From Magnolia sinica (taxonomy: Eukaryota; Streptophyta; Magnoliopsida; Magnoliales; Magnoliaceae), in contig NC_080585.1 of the NCBI RefSeq assembly GCF_029962835.1, positions 60,499,443 through 60,563,442 on the forward strand: a stretch of 64,000 nt of DNA. Reading direction: 5' to 3'. Below, piece after piece: positions 58,976 through 64,000 of the stretch. Below the pieces are notes generated by a model, which made no database searches, was not told where the DNA came from, and saw nothing but the letters and a program-made list of their open reading frames with translations. Numbering within the stretch: position 1 is the first letter of the stretch; each line of letters starts with the position of its first letter. Made by a program: the position numbers and the translations under genes.

Positions 58976-60798
58976 ACTAGTATTGGCAACCCCAAGTATA
59001 GGGCTGCGCTATAGTAATAACTCGGTGAGACTAAGGTCGAATGCACAGGGACTAAACTTGTACGTATTCTGAAATATAATTAAAACTAGAACTAGAATCA
59101 GAACTAAACTAAAATTTGGAATAGTTGAGAATAATTGTGAATAAACTATCAATCAGAAGAGGAACTGCAACACCAAGGATCCACTTGCAGCTGTTAAGAT
59201 GCTACCTCACTTGATTCAATAAATGCAACTGGAATTGAAGTCCTATTTTATCCAGCTGGAAGATAGAATAATTAAAACAATCTTGAACTTTTCATTGAAT
59301 TAGTTCTCACATGAAGAGCCATTGTGATGATCGGAAGGGAATTCAACCATCCACCATGCCCATGAGACAATGGTAAATCACGAATTTGACAGATCCCACA
59401 ACTTAAAACAAGCAAGAAAATATTCAAAGCTCTCACAGCATCTATTGTAATTAAAGTTACAATAAACCATAGAAAACTGAAAGTATTCCTTTAATCAAAT
59501 TAAAAATCAATGAAGTTCAACATAAACTTGAATCAAAGTAAGATAAGCATCAAACAAACTACAAGCTTCACCTCTTAGCTTTAGCTAAGAGGTTTAGTTA
59601 ACCTTAGCTCTTAGCTTGCAACAGAATTTGAATAACAACCTTAGCTCAAGAACAGTCTCAACCATTGCTACATCAAGTGCAGTTTTATTTTCTTTTTGGA
59701 CATCTTAATTGTTTATGCATTTCTAAGAAAGTTAAAAGAGTTTCTCACCTGTCTAGATACTTTTAAATTTAATTATTAAAATATCGAGTTGGGTCAATTA
59801 ATAGCACGCGGTAGTGTCGACCTGACCTGGCTAGACATTAAGTGGGGTTGGGTTTTCAAGTTTTTCAACTATGGGCTGAGGAGCCTAGTATAGTAGTGCT
59901 GTGTTATGATCTATTGTAGTTTAAGGGCTTTTAGCTTTATGCGTTATTTCATCAGTCATGAACCTTTTTGGCAAATTAATTTGGTTTTTTATAGCCCCCT
60001 CATGGATCTTGCCCAATAAATCTCCTCCATCTGGCAGATGATGCGTTTCAATTCAAGCCCAGCATCCCATGAACGGAGGTGATAGCGTGCCAGACTGCCT
60101 GTGTTGACCCTAGTTTGGGCTGTATTCTGGATATGGCTAATGGTCTGAGGGCTATTTTTTGGGCATGAGTTTTGGAGTCCCTACTATAAGCAACAGGAGC
60201 AGGCCTGGCGTGCCTTGATACTTTGCCGGCATTTGGATCTTAAGTTACTTAAGACAAGCTACTTATGCCTTAAGTAACTTATCTTAATTTCTACTTATTA
60301 AACTGAAGTGATTAAGTTACTTTAAATACAAACGCTACTTATAATTGATCATAAACCAAGCAACTTTTTTTTTTTTTTTTTAAATTTATTTATTTAAAAA
60401 ACCAAACTTACTCATCTTCTGCTGTAAGTAGAAAAATGTAACTCATTTTGTGGTATCCAAACGAGCCCTTTGCCGGAATCGGATTGTCCAACGGACCATA
60501 TACATCATTGAAGCCTAAGGTTGGCCTACCCTTCCGGGGCAAGCCCTTGTGCAATTAAATTCGATAGATCTGAGCCTGCATGTGACCAAATGTAATAGGC
60601 TTTAGCCCAACCTCGAGCCTCACTAAATCTAATGGGCTGATATGACCAGTCCATGTGGACACCACCAAGTTAAGGGCAAAGGTAGACAATGGGCCCATTG
60701 GACAACTAAGTACAACAGAAGCCAACCTGCATAATGTAATTGTGTGCGAATTGCCATCTTTGACTCTCTATGACTATGTCAACATCCTCTTTAACAGG
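58976..60798. other. Unassigned repetitive sequence
   Basis: It begins with CCCAAGTATAGGGCTGCG..GTCGAATGCACAGGGACTAAAC, a sequence type I recall as common in plant repeats but cannot assign. A short perfect hairpin CCTCTTAGC-TTTA-GCTAAGAGG-like motif is at about 59571-59592. 60370-60390 is a poly(T) run. 60230-60470 contains AAGTTACTTAAG/CTTAAGTAACTT motifs in both orientations, possibly a small TIR element. No coding region is recognised. Confidence 0.4.
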
Positions 60799-60868
60799 TG
60801 TTTCGACAAGAAACAAATGGATTTTGTTTGGGGCATTATCTTATTCAATAATTAACAAAAAAAAAAAG

Positions 60869-60920
<52 letters not shown>

Positions 60921-61512
60921 AGTCGTCACAAAGTATTATATTCATTCTGAATTCATTTACATCCTTATATCTCCATTGATTCCAAAATAAGGTAAATAAC
61001 TATAGAGTACAAGAATCAAATATGTTGAAATATCGATTTCGGCAGCATTTCGGATTGCGATATGATCTTCTGTTCAGAGAAGTTAGTGAGGAAACAATAT
61101 TCTCTTGTAGATCTTTCAATCCTTCAAAAGCTCATTTCCTTTCAGATCGATCAAACTTTTGAAGGAAAATGGGATTATGAGAGTAAATCTGAAGAACAAA
61201 GAAACCTTGTGTGCACAATAGGTTTGTTGCAAGTCTTGAAGGATCTTCGGTCTTTTGTTGGCTCCCAGAGTCTTTGAATAATGCAAATGAAGAGAGTGGA
61301 GGGGTATTTATAGGCTTTCATACGTGCAAACACCTTCATCCGCGCAACACATCTTTGTTCCGCGGGAGATGGGTCCCATTGCAAACATCTATTGCGCGAT
61401 CAACATTTTTCCCATCGCGCGTCGCGCAATGGATATTTTCCTTCACTTTGCGCGCAACAAAATCATATTGGTTTTCACTTCTGATTCTTCTTCTAAATTT
61501 TATGCTCCAACA
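60799..61512 (-). repeat. LTR related to 51670-52431, minus orientation
   Basis: Plus reading runs TGTTTCGACAAGAAAC to TATGCTCCAACA, giving TGTT...AACA termini. On the minus strand it holds GCCTATAAATACCCC (about 61305-61320) as a TATA box. The adjacent minus-strand sequence GGATCAAGGGGCATC (61513-61527) looks like a polypurine tract, so this would be the 3' LTR of a minus-strand element lying to the right. A (GA)n run (60874-60920) interrupts it. No target duplication was found. Confidence 0.6.
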
Positions 61513-61663
61513 GATGCCCCTTGATCCTTCATTTGATCTTCTCTCTTAGATGAAATGGAGAATCAACCTGTGTTTCAAGATTTCTTTCATATGACCCATT
61601 GCGCATAACAGCATATGCGTTGTGCTATTGGGTCCATGCAACATCCAAGCAGGTCTCCTCCTC

Positions 61664-61671
61664 TATATAAA
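61664..61671 (+). promoter_or_regulatory. TATA box before the plant-mobile-domain-like ORF
   Basis: CTCTATATAAACCCC lies about 185 bases before the ATG at 61850, a spacing similar to the antisense ORF of the Tat element (9800 to 9998). Confidence 0.45.
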
Positions 61672-61849
61672 CCCCAACATCCTTCCTTCCTTACTTCACT
61701 TCTCCTCTTCCTGTCGAAATCCTTGTGCAACTTTTTGCCCTTTGCACAATAACTTCTTTCGCGCAACACCTTCTGCGCACAACCAGTCTGCTCTGGCAGA
61801 AAATTCTCCTAAGCAATGAAGTTCTGTCCAATTTTCTTCATCTCTCAAA

Positions 61850-62775
61850 ATGACTAGAAGTAAGAGAGGAAATAACTATGATAATCCTCGACCTGCAGAT
61901 AGAGCCATGAAACGATTGGGAACTTCAGTTGACAAAGCTACGTCTTCAAGAAAAAGGAGTCATGCATCCTGTATAGAGACTAGACAGACTTTTCAAAATA
62001 TTTGGGATTGTATAGAAATCTAGGAAGAAACTTTGGAATTCCATAATCCTTTCAAGAATGAGACGGTCACCATTCCTATAAATTGATGCTGCCATTTGTC
62101 AATTCTTCGCAGCAAACTAACTGATCGAATGATCCGAAATAGTATTGTTTCTGCAGATCATTGGATTATGACAGAACCGCGAATCTTAGAAGGACATGTG
62201 GAAGAGAATGAATCTCGCCAATAAGCTGGAAGAGTTCATAAAATGCGATTCTTATGCCCATGCTATGATCCTCAACAACCTTTTCCTACTCATTTCTTCG
62301 AAACTGCTCGTCTGCATTTCTTCACCAAAGGATAGTCATGGAACACAGAAGAGTTCATGATGAGGGGTCTTTCATCGCCGCGAGATCATTATAGCACATG
62401 GGCTCAGGCCATTGTTTAGAAACATACTAATGTCCTGAGAAAAATTGATCTTTTTGATGGGATCACAACTACACTAGAATATTTTTTTGGGGATGTGACT
62501 ATCTTTAAAGGCTTTCTCAAACACTGGTGTCCAATTACTAACTCATTTCATCTTCCTTTTAGTGAGACTAGTATTACTTTATGGGATCTTTACTACATAG
62601 CATGCCCTCCTGTTATAGGCGATATCTTTGATGAGTATATACCTTCAAATGAAGAGTTTGCTTGCATCTCTCTGGAGAATAATCGGTTCGAAATCTCAAA
62701 GACTAGCATTGAGCTCTTCAAAGAGATGGCTCGCTTCTGTCATACTGATGAGATTCTTGCCTTTACTGGATAGCC
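61850..62775 (+). pseudogene. Plant-mobile-domain-like (PMD) ORF, decayed
   Basis: One frame from the ATG at 61850 (MTRSKRGNN) to a stop at 62773 is interrupted by about five stops. The N-terminus is basic. The C-terminal part (62495-62773) has FLKHWCPITNSFHLPFSETSITLWDLYYIACPPVIGDIF, which matches the pattern W-x-P-x-T-x-F-x-x-P-x-G/S-E-x-T-x-x-L-x-D-V of plant mobile domain proteins (PF10536-type). Such domains occur in host genes and in transposons. Given the neighbouring LTR and polypurine-like tract it may be an antisense extra ORF of a minus-strand element. Assignment is from memory of the motif. Confidence 0.55.
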
Positions 62776-63017
62776 CATTTCTCTCAAAACTTGCGGTATA
62801 TTTCTTTCCTTTCCTTTCTTCGCTAGATTTCTTATTTTCTTTAGTTTTCCATTGTTAGGTCCTAGGTTAGATTTTGAATTTGAGGGCTGAGTGTGTTTCA
62901 TGCCCAAGTGGGTTCGTGACAACACCTTCCGTCTCTTGAGTGAAGGAGGATTAGTCAAATGGTTGCCTATCCATCATTGGATTAGACACCACCTGAGATC
63001 CTCTAAGTCAATAGAAG
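62776..63017 (+). other. Spacer between the PMD-like ORF and gag relic
   Basis: Pyrimidine-rich, intron-like sequence (TTTCTTTCCTTTCC...TTTAG, 62800-62850) is followed by a short in-frame stretch (MPKWVRDNTFRLLSEGGLVKWLP, 62900-62970) that could be a second exon of the PMD-like gene. No element boundary is identified here. Confidence 0.35.
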
Positions 63018-63977
63018 TAATGGCTGTAAATCAACCTCAACCACCCGTTGAGGAAGTTTAAGATAAAAACGAGGTGCATAATGCACCCCCACCTCGTACT
63101 GTATGACATTATTTACAACCGGTGAGGGTGAACACACCTTCCTTCATGATATTCCCATTTAATGCAGGAACTATGAATATTAAACCAGGGGTAATTCAAC
63201 TCCTCCCTAAGTTTCATGGACTAGAATCTGAAAGTCCATACTTGCATATGAAAGAGTTTGATGAAATAATATCTACATTACACTTCCCAAACGTGTTCGA
63301 GGACACGATTAGGATGAAATTGTTCCTTTCTCTTTGAAAAAAAAAGGATAAGTCATGGTTACATTTCTTAAGACCAAGGTCCATTGGCACATGGGCTAAG
63401 ATGACAAGGGAGTTCCTTAAAAAGTTGTTCCCTTATCATAAAAAAATATCTTAAGGAAAGCAATCATGAATTTTTTGAAAAAAGAGGATGAGACCTTCCA
63501 ATGTTGGGAGCGATTTAAGGATCTCATAAATTCATGTCCACAGCATGGCTACGAAACATGGTGTATAACAAGGTTTTTCTATGAGGGATTGACCTCATCC
63601 ATGCGCCAATTTGTGGAGATGATGTGTAATGGAAAATTCATGAATAAGGAAGTTGATGATGTGTAGGATTATTTTGATAAATATGCTGAAAACGCCCAAT
63701 CATGGGATACCTCTTCAAAAACCACCACTTCTATGCCCACTCAATCAAAGGAATGGAGAGGAATTTATGTTTTAAAAAGAGGAAGATGTTATAAATGCAA
63801 GAATGGTCAAACTCACAAGAAAAGTCGAGGCCATGGAACTTAAGAAGGTAGAACCCGACAAGGTTGAGGAAGTTGTTTGCGGTATTTGTGCCCGTAACGT
63901 ACATACAACTGAGAATTACCCAACAATTCCTGCTTTTCAAGAGATATTGAATAAGCAATCAAATGTGTAAACAACTA
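63018..63977 (+). pseudogene. Athila/Tat-type gag relic
   Basis: Starts MAVNQPQPPVEEV at 63018. After stops it reads NIKPGVIQLLPKFHGLESESPYLHMKEFDEI (63160-63270), FLRPRSIGTWAKMTREFLKKLFP (63365-63435), CWERFKDLINSCPQHGYETW and FFYEGLTSSMRQFVEMMCNGKF (63495-63645). It ends CGICARNVHTTENYPTIPAFQE (63880-63940), where the knuckle's last Cys is Tyr. These blocks are those of Athila-like gag proteins. Frameshifts and stops occur near 63060, 63337, 63450 and 63665. Pol would lie beyond the window if present. Confidence 0.75.
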
Positions 63978-64000
63978 CCAAAGACCTTTTAGTGGACCCA

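Noticed and set aside
60230-60470. Complete MITE with AAGTTACTTAAG ends
   Set aside because: Inverted motifs are present but boundaries and target duplication could not be fixed by eye.

Overview
This window reads as heterochromatic or intergenic DNA from a flowering plant. It is built almost entirely of nested transposable elements plus one broken copy of a host gene. The evidence is Ty3/gypsy elements of plant-specific lineages (Tekay/Del-like chromovirus, Tat/Ogre-Retand-like with an extra RNase H, Athila/Tat-like gag), plant L1 and RTE LINEs, small hAT-type elements and a fragment of the proteasome ATPase gene RPT3. Many repeats carry motifs such as GGGCCCCAC and GATGTATGT, which I associate with magnoliid genomes; that placement is a low-confidence inference. 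I see no intact host gene, tRNA, rRNA, CRISPR or prokaryotic operon.

Layout. 1-8668: an L1-type LINE pseudogene (1-248 and 4862-about 6956) is split by a complete short Ty3/gypsy element (249-4861, target duplication GAATC), then followed by a decayed reverse-strand LTR (6957-8668). 8669-23930: one large minus-strand Tat-lineage element with LTRs at 8669-9424 and 22559-23930. It holds gag, protease, RT, two RNases H and integrase, all broken. It also carries a plus-strand gene-like ORF at 9998-12059 with its own TATA box, a second member of the short gypsy family nested in its RNase H (14070-18503, duplication TACTC), and a 621-bp hAT-like element in its 5' LTR. 25012-37919: a recent chromovirus with two 4-kb LTRs and duplication GTGCT. 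38080-42226: an RTE LINE interrupted by a 3.2-kb hAT-like element (duplication GTTTTGAT). 42327-44107: another TIR element and SINE-like repeats. 44658-49808: three RPT3 exons with their introns and an in-frame stop; the large intron holds a truncated L1 that is itself split by a solo LTR. 50138-56832: small hAT-like elements and another solo LTR. 53856-58975: a decayed minus-strand chromovirus related to the short gypsy family, with a 30-bp minisatellite inside its RT. 60799-64000: a minus-oriented LTR, a plus-strand plant-mobile-domain-like ORF with a TATA box, and a plus-strand gag relic.

Main points. The two short gypsy elements share the same chimeric internal region (gag start, RT start, integrase C-terminus and chromodomain), so they look like an amplified non-autonomous family, and the 53.9-59.0 kb element resembles a coding relative. 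Gene-like antisense ORFs sit just inside the 3' LTR of the Tat element and probably of the element at 61 kb. Target-site duplications let the insertion order be read in several places. Nothing here looks capable of autonomous transposition as written.
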